Assembly: GCA_028820505.1 (NCBI GenBank)
Contig: JAPPIT010000212.1
Span: forward strand, 1-46,822
Length of the DNA: 46,822 nucleotides
Direction of reading: 5' to 3'
From: Defluviicoccus sp.
GTDB taxonomy: Bacteria; Pseudomonadota; Alphaproteobacteria; MPNO01
The notes under the pieces are model-generated. The model made no database searches. It was not told the DNA's origin and saw only the letters and a program-made list of their open reading frames with translations. Shown here in pieces: positions 7,423-15,403 of the stretch. How positions within the stretch are numbered: the first letter of the stretch is position 1; every line of letters starts with the position of its first letter. The position numbers were made by a program, and so were the translations under genes.

Positions 7423-9029
7423 GAACCGCTCCGCCGCGCGGCGGGCGGGCTCGCGGCGAAGCGCGAGTCCTTGAGGCAGTGCCGCCCCTCGGCGTCCTGC
7501 CACAGGATTTCGTCGGCGTGCAGCCTGCCGAGCGCGCGGGCGACCGCCTGGAACCCGTCCTCGGCGTAGCGCTCGGCGAGCTCGGCGAAATAGGCCGGCG
7601 CGTCGGCGATGTCGGCGCGGATGCGACCGGCGAGGCCGTCGATATCCGCTTCCGGTGCCGCCGCCGTCCCTGCCCCGTTGGCCGGGCCGAGATAGTCTTC
7701 CAGCCGGACGCTGTCGGCATAGGCATAGGCGATGCGGTGGAAGCGGGCGCGCGGGACGTCGTCGGAAATGGTCGCGTCGATCCCCATCTTGGCCGTCGTC
7801 GGCACCTTGCCGGGCTCGATCCGGAGGCTGGGATCGAGCGGCTTCGAGCGCGCGTTGGAGATTATCAGCACGTCGCGGTCGGCCTGCACCCGGGTCGCCA
7901 CCGCCCATTCGACGTCGACCGGATCGAACACGTCGATATCGTCCTCGACCACGGTGACGTGCTTCATGTCGGCGACCGAGAGCGCGGCGGTGATCGCGTT
8001 CTTGCCGTCGCCCGGGTGCGGCCGGATCGCGATCACCGCGTGCCAGTGGCAGCACCCGCCGGGCGTGATGTTGACCGCCGTGACCTGCACGCCCGCCTCG
8101 TGGCAGACCCGGCGGACGGCGGCCTCGTAGATCGGCCCCGACGGCCAGATATTCTCCCACGGCATGTGGAGCGCGTAGTAGACGGCGTCCCGACGCATCG
8201 CGATCGCGTTGACGCGGACCAGCGGGTTCCAGTGGAGCCCGCCCATCAGCCGGGTGAACTCGCCGAACCGCCCCTCCGGCCGGGTCCAGCCGGTCGGCAG
8301 GATCTCCGCCTCCAGCACGATCTCGGCGTCGGCGATGCACTCGATGTCGACCGTCTTGCAGGGGGTGAGCGCGAGCCCCTCGCCCCGCATCCCGCCGGCG
8401 ATGGCGACCTCGCTGGTGCCGATGGGCGCCTTGTAGGTGGCGGCGATGACCTCGATCGGGTGGGTGCCGATATTGATCGAGATCGGCAGCGGCTCGCCCC
8501 GCGCGAACGCCTTCTCGGCGAAGCGGCGGAGATTGTTGGGGGTGACGATGTCGATGCCGGTGAGCGCGGGCTCCTTGACGAGGTAGCGGTAAACGCCCGC
8601 GTTCAGCCCGTGCTCGCCGTCCGGGTCGCGGGCGAGCGTGACGCCCGCGGTGATCATCGGCCCGCCGTCGAGCACCGAGAACAGCGGGATCGGCAGGCGG
8701 TAGAGGTCGACGTCGCCGCCTTCCAGCAGGGTCTCGCGGGCCGGCCCGGCATTGACCGAGCGCGGCTCGACGGGCCGGTCGAGCCCGGCGCGGACCTTCG
8801 CCTCGATCTCGCCGAAGGAGCACCCCATGGCGACGGCGAGGCGGTCGCGGTGGTTGATCACGCCCGAGACCACCGGCATGTCGTAGCCCGCGACGTCGGT
8901 GAAGAGCAGTGCCTTGTCCGACTGGTCGACCAGCGCCGCGATATGGCGGATATCGACCGGCCGCGCGATCTCGACCAGCTGGTCCGCCGCGCGCAATTCG
9001 CCCAGCAGCTCGCGAAAATTCTCCGCCAT
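7419..9029 (-). CDS. UbiD family decarboxylase (paralogue 1)
   Basis: A 536-residue member of the UbiD/Fdc1 family, which uses prenylated FMN to decarboxylate (or carboxylate) unsaturated or aromatic acids. The expected residues occur at family spacing: N143 and R148 in LNAGVYR, a glutamate metal ligand E207, and the catalytic pair E252/E257 in PEGRFGE. At the position 18 residues after the arginine, where Fdc1 has the metal-ligand histidine, this protein has N166. An Ala/Gly-rich stretch occurs near 460. It is followed by an FAH gene with a 4-bp overlap. No UbiX-type prenyltransferase is in the window. Confidence 0.88.
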   Translation of the reverse strand: MAENFRELLGELRAADQLVEIARPVDIRHIAALVDQSDKALLFTDVAGYDMPVVSGVINHRDRLAVAMGCSFGEIEAKVRAGLDRPVEPRSVNAGPARETLLEGGDVDLYRLPIPLFSVLDGGPMITAGVTLARDPDGEHGLNAGVYRYLVKEPALTGIDIVTPNNLRRFAEKAFARGEPLPISINIGTHPIEVIAATYKAPIGTSEVAIAGGMRGEGLALTPCKTVDIECIADAEIVLEAEILPTGWTRPEGRFGEFTRLMGGLHWNPLVRVNAIAMRRDAVYYALHMPWENIWPSGPIYEAAVRRVCHEAGVQVTAVNITPGGCCHWHAVIAIRPHPGDGKNAITAALSVADMKHVTVVEDDIDVFDPVDVEWAVATRVQADRDVLIISNARSKPLDPSLRIEPGKVPTTAKMGIDATISDDVPRARFHRIAYAYADSVRLEDYLGPANGAGTAAAPEADIDGLAGRIRADIADAPAYFAELAERYAEDGFQAVARALGRLHADEILWQDAEGRHCLKDSRFAASPPAARRSGS

Positions 9030-9092
9030 CCGTCCGCCCCGTTCCGGTTGCGGCCGGACGGTAGCACCGGGGCGAGGGCGATGCCAACGCGG

Positions 9093-9181
9093 CCCTTCGA
9101 TACGCGGCTTCGCCGCTACTCAGGGTGAGGGTTTCCTTCTCCATCCTCATCCCGAGTAGGCCCGAAGGGCCGTATCGAGGG
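9093..9181. repeat. Large intergenic hairpin (CCTTCGATACG-type repeat)
   Basis: Two arms of about 37 nt, 9093-9130 and 9145-9181, are imperfect reverse complements (CTTCGATACG... against ...CGTATCGAGG) with a short spacer. Inside the left arm is a smaller hairpin (GCGGCTTCGCCGC). Related half sequence CGTATCGAAGG occurs at 45899-45909. It lies between the UbiD and DUF454 genes, both on the minus strand, so it would form a strong stem-loop in a read-through transcript and could act as a terminator or mRNA stabiliser. Confidence 0.7.
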
Positions 9182-9188
9182 ACGCCCC

Positions 9189-9569
9189 CTACCCCCGCGG
9201 CGTCTCGGGCCTCGTGGCGACGAAGAGGGCCGCGCCGCAGATCGTCGCGACCAGCGCCGCCGTCGCGATCCAGTGGAAGCCCGCGAAGAACACCAGCACG
9301 ACCACCGCGAGCGTCATGAACAGAAGCGCCGCCACCTTGGCGCGGCGGCGGATCACCCCGTGATTCTGCCAGTCGACGACCGGCGGGCCGAAGCGGGGAT
9401 GGGCGAGCAGCCAGCGGTGGAACCGCTCGGAGCTTCGCGCGAACGCCCACACCGCGACCAGCAGGAACACCACCGTCGGCATCCCCGGCACCACCACCCC
9501 CACCGCGCCGAGCCCGACGCAGACCCAGCCGAGCGCGAGATAGGCGTAGCGGACGAGGGGCGGGCGCAT
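9189..9569 (-). CDS. YbaN/DUF454 family inner-membrane protein
   Basis: A 126-residue protein matching the YbaN (DUF454) family: an N-terminal LALGWVCVGLGAVGVVVPGMPTVVF-type segment split here as GVVVPGMPT, then FARSSERFHRWLLAHPRFG, which is the family signature, and two further hydrophobic helices (about 80-120). Three membrane spans are likely. Function is unknown in the family. The ATG at 9569 is chosen because the family begins just before the first helix. No obvious partner is nearby; the upstream DUF1353 gene ends 65 nt away on the same strand. Confidence 0.88.
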   Translation of the reverse strand: MRPPLVRYAYLALGWVCVGLGAVGVVVPGMPTVVFLLVAVWAFARSSERFHRWLLAHPRFGPPVVDWQNHGVIRRRAKVAALLFMTLAVVVLVFFAGFHWIATAALVATICGAALFVATRPETPRG

Positions 9570-9634
9570 GGCGGGACTATAGCGGAAGGGAGGGCGGGGC
9601 AGCCCCTCTCCATAGAACCCGAAATCGAGGCCGG

Positions 9635-10132
9635 TTAAGCGTCGACGAACAGACGGTCGTCCGTTCCGTTGAACGCAATCCAGCCGCCCACCCGGACCGC
9701 GCCGTAGATCAAGTAGCATTTGAACCGGCGGACCTTCGCTCGCTTCATGGCGGCGAGGAACACGTCGTCCGCGAACCGCCTCATCCGGGCGGTCCGCTCG
9801 CGCCCTTCGAACTGCCAGGCGACGTAGAGCCAGTCGTGAACGATGCTGGCCTCGAGATGCGGGCCGACGCGGCTCACCGCCCAACGTGCCGGCCGCGGCA
9901 CCGATGCGAGGTCGGTCAGGAAACCGGCGGGAATGGAAATCCGGAGACGCGAAACCCGGCCGGTGCCTTCCGCCTTCACCGTCACCCAGGCCAGATAGCG
10001 CTGCGCGAGCGCGTACTCGGCATCCTCCCCCCGGCGGCCCCGCACCGCCTCGATCCGCCGGGTGAGGTGCAGGTCGCTCCGGTAGTCGAAGCACACGACC
10101 TCGACGGGCTCGTCGGGATAGGCGCCGGTCAT
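9635..10132 (-). CDS. DUF1353 domain protein
   Basis: A 165-residue protein with the DUF1353 hallmarks IPAGFLTDLASVPRP and SIVHDWLY. DUF1353 proteins are found in phages, prophages and some chromosomes, and their activity is unknown; the conserved D/H residues suggest an enzyme. The start at 10132 is preferred because GGAAGG sits nine nt upstream; an in-frame ATG at 10213 would add 27 residues of low-complexity sequence. It borders an AT-rich island that begins about 80 nt upstream, which may mean the gene marks an old integration point (inference). Confidence 0.75.
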   Translation of the reverse strand: MTGAYPDEPVEVVCFDYRSDLHLTRRIEAVRGRRGEDAEYALAQRYLAWVTVKAEGTGRVSRLRISIPAGFLTDLASVPRPARWAVSRVGPHLEASIVHDWLYVAWQFEGRERTARMRRFADDVFLAAMKRAKVRRFKCYLIYGAVRVGGWIAFNGTDDRLFVDA

Positions 10133-10864
10133 GCGCCCGGCCCTTCCGGCTCCGCCAGAACCCATGGCGTGGCGTGGACCGTTGTCGCTGTCGGCGGATG
10201 GCGTCGCAGCCAAGTATTCGCCGATATCTGTTTATGGAGTATAGTCATAACAGATAAGATATATCGATATAAATCTGGAATTTTGACCTTAACTTTCTTT
10301 TATTCTAAAATATAATTTACAGTAATGCAAATCTTTGTTATGTGTATTCCAGAAATATGTTCGACTCTTCGTTGAATAAGCTCAACTTTTGGTCCCAGGG
10401 CATGTTCGAGTCGAAATGCCGGTTACCGATGCGTCAGAGGCTCCGGAGGTCGCCGGCATCCGCGACGTTCGCATGGATCGAGCACCCGTCGCGGAGGCGG
10501 GCGACCGATGCAGTCAGCGAGCAAAGGGGAAAGTGGCCTCGCTTAGTCCGCTGGGAAGAATTGATCCCAATTCCCAGGACTCTCGATGGTCTGCGGCTCT
10601 GCCAATGCTCCTTTCATGTATGGCCCAGGATTGCTTCCACGGGATGGAAAGTGTGCTTCTCCTTTCCTGTGCCACATCCATTCCGCCAAGATCGAGATTC
10701 TGTAATCGATCACCCGAAGTACGATGAAGCCATGATTCCTCCACAAAATCTCGCGTCCGACCCAACCATCAAGCGCAAGCCGGTGGGTAAGATCCTCTAC
10801 TTTCCTTTGCAATCCGCTAAAGACGCACTTGTTCAGGTCGCGAACCACCTTTGGAATAGAGCCC
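10133..10864. other. Intergenic stretch, AT-rich from about 10215, without a confident gene
   Basis: The first 80 nt are GC-rich and upstream of the DUF1353 gene. From about 10215 to 10340 the DNA becomes strongly AT-rich and holds the dyad at 10225-10256 and the palindrome ATATCGATAT at 10261-10270. The remainder is of intermediate composition and contains only a doubtful minus-strand reading frame (10543-10911). No integrase, tRNA or insertion sequence is seen. Confidence 0.6.
10225..10256. promoter_or_regulatory. Inverted repeat TATCTGT(t)TATG / CATAACAGATA
   Basis: The left arm is 10225-10236 and the right arm 10246-10256, an 11-bp dyad with one bulged base around a 9-nt AT-rich loop. 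It lies at the edge of the AT-rich island, upstream of the DUF1353 gene. It could be a regulator-binding site; no binder is identified. Confidence 0.4.
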
Positions 10865-10911
10865 GTGCCACTCCCTAGTGATGATGTACTGACGATTTGG
10901 AACCGGATCAT
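10543..10911 (-). CDS. Doubtful hypothetical protein
   Basis: A possible 122-residue frame (or a shorter form from an internal ATG). Residues 50-90 read like real protein (GREILWRNHGFIVLRVIDY, then AEWMWHRKGEAHF), with tryptophans and mixed charge, but no family is recognised. It overlaps the start region of the methyltransferase on the other strand and has no convincing ribosome site. It may be a remnant of a gene carried into the AT-rich island. Very uncertain. Confidence 0.25.
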   Translation of the reverse strand: MIRFQIVSTSSLGSGTGSIPKVVRDLNKCVFSGLQRKVEDLTHRLALDGWVGREILWRNHGFIVLRVIDYRISILAEWMWHRKGEAHFPSRGSNPGPYMKGALAEPQTIESPGNWDQFFPAD

Positions 10912-11653
10912 GAAGTACCAGATAGACTTCGGGTTTCCGCTGGAGTTGCCGGCATATCTGAATCTGCCGTCTTGGCACCAAGCGAAACACGTCCTCGACC
11001 TCGGCAGCGGCGACGGATACTACGCAACCAAGCTGGCGACCTATTTTCCCGACAAGTGTTATACTTGCGTCGACATCGACCAAAGGGCAATCGACGCCGG
11101 GAGGAAGCAATTCGGGGGATTGCAGAACAATAACATCGAATACTCCAGGGCCGATGTGCTGAATTACCATGGCAATTTTCCGATTGCCATAGCACGATTA
11201 TTGGTTCAACACCTTGACACACCGCAGGATTTACTCCGCGCTGCTCCCAACTTCCTGCAACCGGACGGCGTGCTGATTGTTATAGATTCGGACGACCGGT
11301 CCCGGTTGTTTTGGCCGACCGAAAAATGCCACCGGATCGAAAGGTTTTTCTGCTCCTTTTCTGAATTCCAGCCTGGGCGCGAATATAGTGCGAAAATGGT
11401 CGATATCGCGCCGTCATACGGTTTTGAAAGCAAAGTTCATCACCTGCTTCTCATACCTTCATCCCTTCCGAGCTATAAGAATTTATTTTACAGATCTTAC
11501 CAATTGTTTTTTCAAATTGTGCGAGAGCATTACCGTATGGAATTCGACTACAAGTCTCTTTTCGACGAACTGGACGAATGGCTGGCTGATCGATCGGCGT
11601 ATGCGCACATAGGAGTAAAAATTTGTATTTTCGCGTATGGAAGTTCACGTTGA
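10865..11653 (+). CDS. Class I SAM-dependent methyltransferase
   Basis: Read from GTG 10865 (GGAATAG upstream) it has 262 residues; TTG 10829 or ATG 10910 are alternative starts. Motif I is VLDLGSGDGYY, with the acidic ribose-binding residue in CVDIDQRAI and a later RADVLNY; ARLLVQHLDTPQDLLR followed by PDGVLIVIDSDD is the usual motif IV-VI order. The C-terminal 110 residues are not recognised and may bind the substrate. The gene is much richer in A+T than its surroundings, with codon use to match, indicating transfer. A one-pass membrane protein gene starts 40 nt after its stop and may be in the same transcript. Substrate unknown. Confidence 0.75.
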   Translation: MPLPSDDVLTIWNRIMKYQIDFGFPLELPAYLNLPSWHQAKHVLDLGSGDGYYATKLATYFPDKCYTCVDIDQRAIDAGRKQFGGLQNNNIEYSRADVLNYHGNFPIAIARLLVQHLDTPQDLLRAAPNFLQPDGVLIVIDSDDRSRLFWPTEKCHRIERFFCSFSEFQPGREYSAKMVDIAPSYGFESKVHHLLLIPSSLPSYKNLFYRSYQLFFQIVREHYRMEFDYKSLFDELDEWLADRSAYAHIGVKICIFAYGSSR

Positions 11654-11693
11654 GCACAGACACGGGTCGAGAAACGCGGCTGGGGAGGTCACA

Positions 11694-12422
11694 ATGGTAG
11701 AATTCTATGAAAAGCTGTACCCTTTGCTTCAAGATAATTTCTTGTGGATTCTTATTGTGGGTACGCTTGCGGTAGTTGCAATCCTGCTGGTCTTAATTTG
11801 GCGTGGTGGCCAAATTAAAGTGGGGAAATTGGTCATAAAGGGCGGCAAAGGGGGCAAAGAAAAGACCAGACCGAACGAAGTCGCTTCTGACACTTCTCTA
11901 TCAGAAGATCAACCGGCCACGCCGATTCCCCAGCCGGGATTGTACGGTGATTTGGATTCCTTTCATGCCATCACCACGGTACTTGCCCTAATGACACAGA
12001 ACGGTCGTCTTATCGACGCGACATTAAAGGAGGCGAGCGTATTCGCAGAGTTGTTCTACGGTAAGGATACGGGGAGTGCGCAGATTCATTTGGTTTCGAA
12101 GTCGAGCAAGGAACTCATGGAGATGCTCATGCCTTATATGGATTCGCAAGACTTCGAAGACATGAAAGAAGACCAGGACAAACTGTTCAAAGCTTATAAT
12201 GATGGAAAACCGGCCCATGCGGAAGTGCCTGTGATTTTTAATGAGACTCATCCATATTACCCCAACGGCGCCTACCTTCCGGTTATTGTCAGTCGTGGCG
12301 AGCTGAAGGAAAGAGAAGACGGTCAAGCAGAGCGTCTCATGCAAATAGCGTATTTTGACGTGAAGCACTTCGAAAAGCCGGTGCAAATATATCACGAAAA
12401 CAGAGAAAGGAAGAATTTGTAA
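11694..12422 (+). CDS. Hypothetical protein with one N-terminal membrane helix
   Basis: A 242-residue protein not recognised. It starts at an ATG with GGGGAGG five nt upstream; an upstream ATG at 11637 would overlap the methyltransferase gene. A single membrane helix (about 17-36) is followed by the motif RGGQIKVGKLVIKGGKGGK and a low-complexity linker (about 50-75). The rest (about 80-242) looks like a folded cytoplasmic domain, mixed alpha/beta, with an acidic stretch SQDFEDMKEDQDK. Base composition is AT-rich like the methyltransferase 40 nt upstream. Orientation and spacing suggest a two-gene transferred unit. No enzymatic motif seen. Confidence 0.6.
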   Translation: MVEFYEKLYPLLQDNFLWILIVGTLAVVAILLVLIWRGGQIKVGKLVIKGGKGGKEKTRPNEVASDTSLSEDQPATPIPQPGLYGDLDSFHAITTVLALMTQNGRLIDATLKEASVFAELFYGKDTGSAQIHLVSKSSKELMEMLMPYMDSQDFEDMKEDQDKLFKAYNDGKPAHAEVPVIFNETHPYYPNGAYLPVIVSRGELKEREDGQAERLMQIAYFDVKHFEKPVQIYHENRERKNL

Positions 12423-12519
12423 CAATTGGCAAAAGATCGATGCGGAAATATAGCATTGTCGAGGATTTGTGCACCTCGCGGATTTCGAAGCGGACAAGAC
12501 CGAAATTGAGATAGTGAGT

Positions 12520-12545
12520 GGGAGCGCGACCGAGCACGCTCCTAC
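12520..12545 (+). terminator. Weak stem-loop after the AT-rich island
   Basis: GGAGCG at 12521-12526 pairs with CGCTCC at 12537-12542 around a 10-nt loop, 100 nt after the membrane-protein gene. No run of T follows, so this is a weak terminator candidate. Confidence 0.2.
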
Positions 12546-12676
12546 GATACGCGCGCGTTCCAGCCATAGGTTTTCTTTCTACCACATAGCCGGATAAGTT
12601 GTTATTCCTTTGGCAGCCCCGAAGCTAGGGTTTGCCGGCAGTCAGTCACAGTGCACGGCACGAAGAGAGGACTCTC

Positions 12677-13801
12677 ATGGCCCTATACCAGAACGAAAAG
12701 GACATCGTCGGCGAGGGGTTCCTGGAGGACACCTATCTGCTGTGGTGCGAGCGCGAGGGGCCGCCGATCGCCGAGGAGTTCTGCATCGACCTGTTCGACG
12801 TGGCGACCGCGCCGTGGCCGCGCATGGGGTGCAACGCCGCCTTCGTGCACCTCAAGGGGCGCGGCGACTTCATGTCGGTGTTCCTGCTGGAGCTCCTGCC
12901 GGGCCAGGCGACCGCGCCGCAGCAGCACATGTTCGAGGAGGTGATCTACGTGCTGTCCGGGCGCGGCTCGACCACCATCGAGACCGCCGACGGGCGCACC
13001 CACAGCTTCGAATGGGGGCCGAAGAGCGTGTTCGCGCTGCCGCTCAACTCGAAATACCGGCATTTCAACGGCTCGGGCACGGAATCGGCCAAGCTCGCCT
13101 CGTCCACCTCGGCGCCGCTGATGATGAACTGCTTCCACAACGAGGAATTCATCTTCGACAACGACTTCCGCTTCCCCGAGCGCGAGGGCAAGGAGAGCCA
13201 TTTCTCGGGCGAGGGCGACTTCGTGGCGAAGCGGCCGGGCAAGCACATGTGGGAGACCAACTTCGTCCCCGACGTGAGCAAGTTCGAGCTCCGCGAATGG
13301 CCCGAGCGCGGCGAGGGCTCGTCCAACATCATGTTCATCCTGGCCGAGGGCACGATGCACGCCCATTGCTCGGAGATGCCGGTCGGCACCTACAAGAAGG
13401 CGCACCGCCACGGGCCGGACTTCCACGTCTACTGGGTCACCGGCGAGGGCTATTCGCTGTGCTGGTTCGAGGGCGACGAGGAGATGATGTACTACCCGTG
13501 GAAGCACGGGGTGGTGTTCGCGCCCGCCGACATGATGTTCCACCAGCATTTCAACGCCTCGGCCGGGCCGGCGCGCTACTTCCCGGTCGCCTACGGCTCG
13601 CTGCGCTACCCGCTCACCGAATCCAAGCGCCGGCTGTTCGCGGGCGGCGACGTCGACGTGAAGAAAGGCGGCGACCAGATCGAGTGGGCCGACCAGGACC
13701 CGAAGGTCCACCGCATGTTCCTCGAAGCGCTCGCCCGCAACGGCGTCCGGTCGCGCATGGGCAATCTGATCGACGAGACCCCCTATCTCGCCGCCGAATA
13801 G
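12677..13801 (+). CDS. Bicupin protein associated with an EutA-like ATPase
   Basis: A 374-residue cytoplasmic protein with two cupin domains. The first has QQHMFEEVIYVLSGRG (from 82; H84 and E88 are potential metal ligands) and the second HRHGPDFHVYWVTGEGYS (H243, H245, H251). AGAGAGGA precedes the ATG by five nt. Cupins of this architecture include dioxygenases and decarboxylating or isomerising enzymes. Proteins of this kind have been annotated as ethanolamine ammonia-lyase-activating, mainly because of their link with EutA. Here it is separated by only 3 nt from the EutA-like gene, so the two surely act together, but no lyase gene is present. Confidence 0.8.
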   Translation: MALYQNEKDIVGEGFLEDTYLLWCEREGPPIAEEFCIDLFDVATAPWPRMGCNAAFVHLKGRGDFMSVFLLELLPGQATAPQQHMFEEVIYVLSGRGSTTIETADGRTHSFEWGPKSVFALPLNSKYRHFNGSGTESAKLASSTSAPLMMNCFHNEEFIFDNDFRFPEREGKESHFSGEGDFVAKRPGKHMWETNFVPDVSKFELREWPERGEGSSNIMFILAEGTMHAHCSEMPVGTYKKAHRHGPDFHVYWVTGEGYSLCWFEGDEEMMYYPWKHGVVFAPADMMFHQHFNASAGPARYFPVAYGSLRYPLTESKRRLFAGGDVDVKKGGDQIEWADQDPKVHRMFLEALARNGVRSRMGNLIDETPYLAAE

Positions 13802-13804
13802 AAG

Positions 13805-15361
13805 ATGCACGAGCTCGACTACGCGCATTTCCACCCGGCCTCGGAGCGCGAGGCCGAATTCATCAGGGATACGATCTGGAAGGCCGACAATGTCGAGCTG
13901 ACCACGGTCGGCGTCGACGTGGGCTCGTCGACCTCGCACCTGATGTTCGCCCGCGTCCACCTGCAGCGCCTGTCCGAGGCGCTGTCGAGCCGTTTCGTGG
14001 TCGTCGACCGCGACGTGCTGTGGCGCTCGCCGATCCTGCTTACCCCCTACCGGCCGGACTACACGATCGACGCCGACGCGCTGAAATCGTTCTTCGACGG
14101 CGCGTTCCGCGAGGCCGGGCTGACGCCGGACGACATCGATTCGGGCGCGGTGATCCTCACCGGCGAGGCGCTCAAGCGGGTCAACGCGCGCGCCATCGCC
14201 GACCTGTTCGCCGAGGAGACCGGCAAGTTCGTCTGCGCGTCGGCCGGGCACAATCTCGAATCGGTGATGGCGGCGCACGGCTCGGGCGCGGTCAGGCTGT
14301 CGAAGGCCGAGGACAAGACTTTCCTCAACGTCGACATCGGCGGCGGCACCACCAAGTTCGCGCTGTGCCGGGGGGGCGAGATCGTCTCGACGGCGGCGGT
14401 CGCGGTCGGCGGGCGGCTCATCGCCCTTGACGGCGACGGCGCGCTGGTCCGCATCGAGGGGCCTGCATTGCAGATCGCGGAGGATGCCGGCATTTCGCTC
14501 GTCCCCGGCGCTGCGCTGGAGGCCGGCGACCGGCGGGCGCTGGTGCGGCGCATGGCCGACGTGCTGGTCGGCGCGATCCGCCAGGAAGAGCCGGACGCGC
14601 TCGCCCGCGACCTCCTGGTCACGGCGCCGCTCGACGCCGCGCCCCGGCCCGACGTGATCTCGTTCTCGGGCGGGGTCTCGGAATATATCTACGAGCGCGA
14701 GGGCGACCCGCACGGCGACCTCGGCAAATCGCTCGCCCACCATATCCACCACGCGCTGACCGAGGAGCGCATCCCCTACCCGGTCTACGACCCCGGCCAG
14801 GGCATCCGCGCCACCGTGGTCGGCGCCTCGCAGTTCTCGGTCCAGGTCTCGGGCAACACCATCATGGTGTCCGACGAGGCCGCGCTGCCGCTCCGCAACG
14901 TGCCGGTGGTCCGCATCCGCGCCGACCTCTCGGGCGACATCGAGCCGGCGAGGATCGAGAGCGAGATCGGCGCCGCGCTCGCCCGCAACGACATCGATCC
15001 GGCCGAGACTAACGTGGCGCTCGCCTTCCGCTGGGAGGGGCTGCCGCTGCACCGAAGGCTCCACGACCTCGCCACCGGGCTCTGCGACGGGCTCCGCGGC
15101 GTGCTGGCCGAGAAGCGGCCGATCGTCCTGATGATGGAGGGCGATACCGGGCGCACGCTGGGCCACATCCTCAAGGACGAGTTCGACGTCGGCGTCGACA
15201 TCGTCTCGGTCGACGGGGTGCAGCTCAAGGATCTCGACTATGTCGATATCGGCACGATGATCCACCCGACCGAGGTGGTGCCGCTGATCATCAAGTCGCT
15301 CCTGTTCTCGACGCCCGATGCGAGCGCCGAGGCGTCCGCCGCGTCGCACGTCGAGGCGTGA
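13805..15361 (+). CDS. EutA-like ATPase (ethanolamine ammonia-lyase reactivating factor family)
   Basis: A 518-residue protein of the actin/Hsp70-like ATPase superfamily as in EutA, the factor that exchanges damaged cobalamin from ethanolamine ammonia-lyase. Phosphate 1 loop: GVDVGSSTSH (residues 36-45); phosphate 2 loop: NVDIGGGTTKF (175-185); adenosine motif: SFSGGVSEYIY (286-296). It is somewhat longer than enterobacterial EutA (about 467), with an extra C-terminal domain. It starts 3 nt after the bicupin gene. EutB/EutC and other eut genes, and any cobalamin-dependent enzyme, are absent from the window, so the client protein is unknown. Confidence 0.85.
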   Translation: MHELDYAHFHPASEREAEFIRDTIWKADNVELTTVGVDVGSSTSHLMFARVHLQRLSEALSSRFVVVDRDVLWRSPILLTPYRPDYTIDADALKSFFDGAFREAGLTPDDIDSGAVILTGEALKRVNARAIADLFAEETGKFVCASAGHNLESVMAAHGSGAVRLSKAEDKTFLNVDIGGGTTKFALCRGGEIVSTAAVAVGGRLIALDGDGALVRIEGPALQIAEDAGISLVPGAALEAGDRRALVRRMADVLVGAIRQEEPDALARDLLVTAPLDAAPRPDVISFSGGVSEYIYEREGDPHGDLGKSLAHHIHHALTEERIPYPVYDPGQGIRATVVGASQFSVQVSGNTIMVSDEAALPLRNVPVVRIRADLSGDIEPARIESEIGAALARNDIDPAETNVALAFRWEGLPLHRRLHDLATGLCDGLRGVLAEKRPIVLMMEGDTGRTLGHILKDEFDVGVDIVSVDGVQLKDLDYVDIGTMIHPTEVVPLIIKSLLFSTPDASAEASAASHVEA

Positions 15362-15403
15362 CGGCGCGAATTCACCGTTTCAGCAGTCCGAGAGAGGCCG
15401 ACA

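Noticed and set aside
10342-10878. Plus-strand open frame in the AT-rich upstream region
   Set aside because: No ribosome site, no recognisable motif, and it ends within the methyltransferase start region; composition is not protein-like.
12683-15349. Very long minus-strand open frame opposite the bicupin and EutA-like genes
   Set aside because: High-GC DNA makes long open antisense frames. The translated sequence is Arg/Asp/Gly/Val-rich without domains, and the plus strand carries two recognised families.
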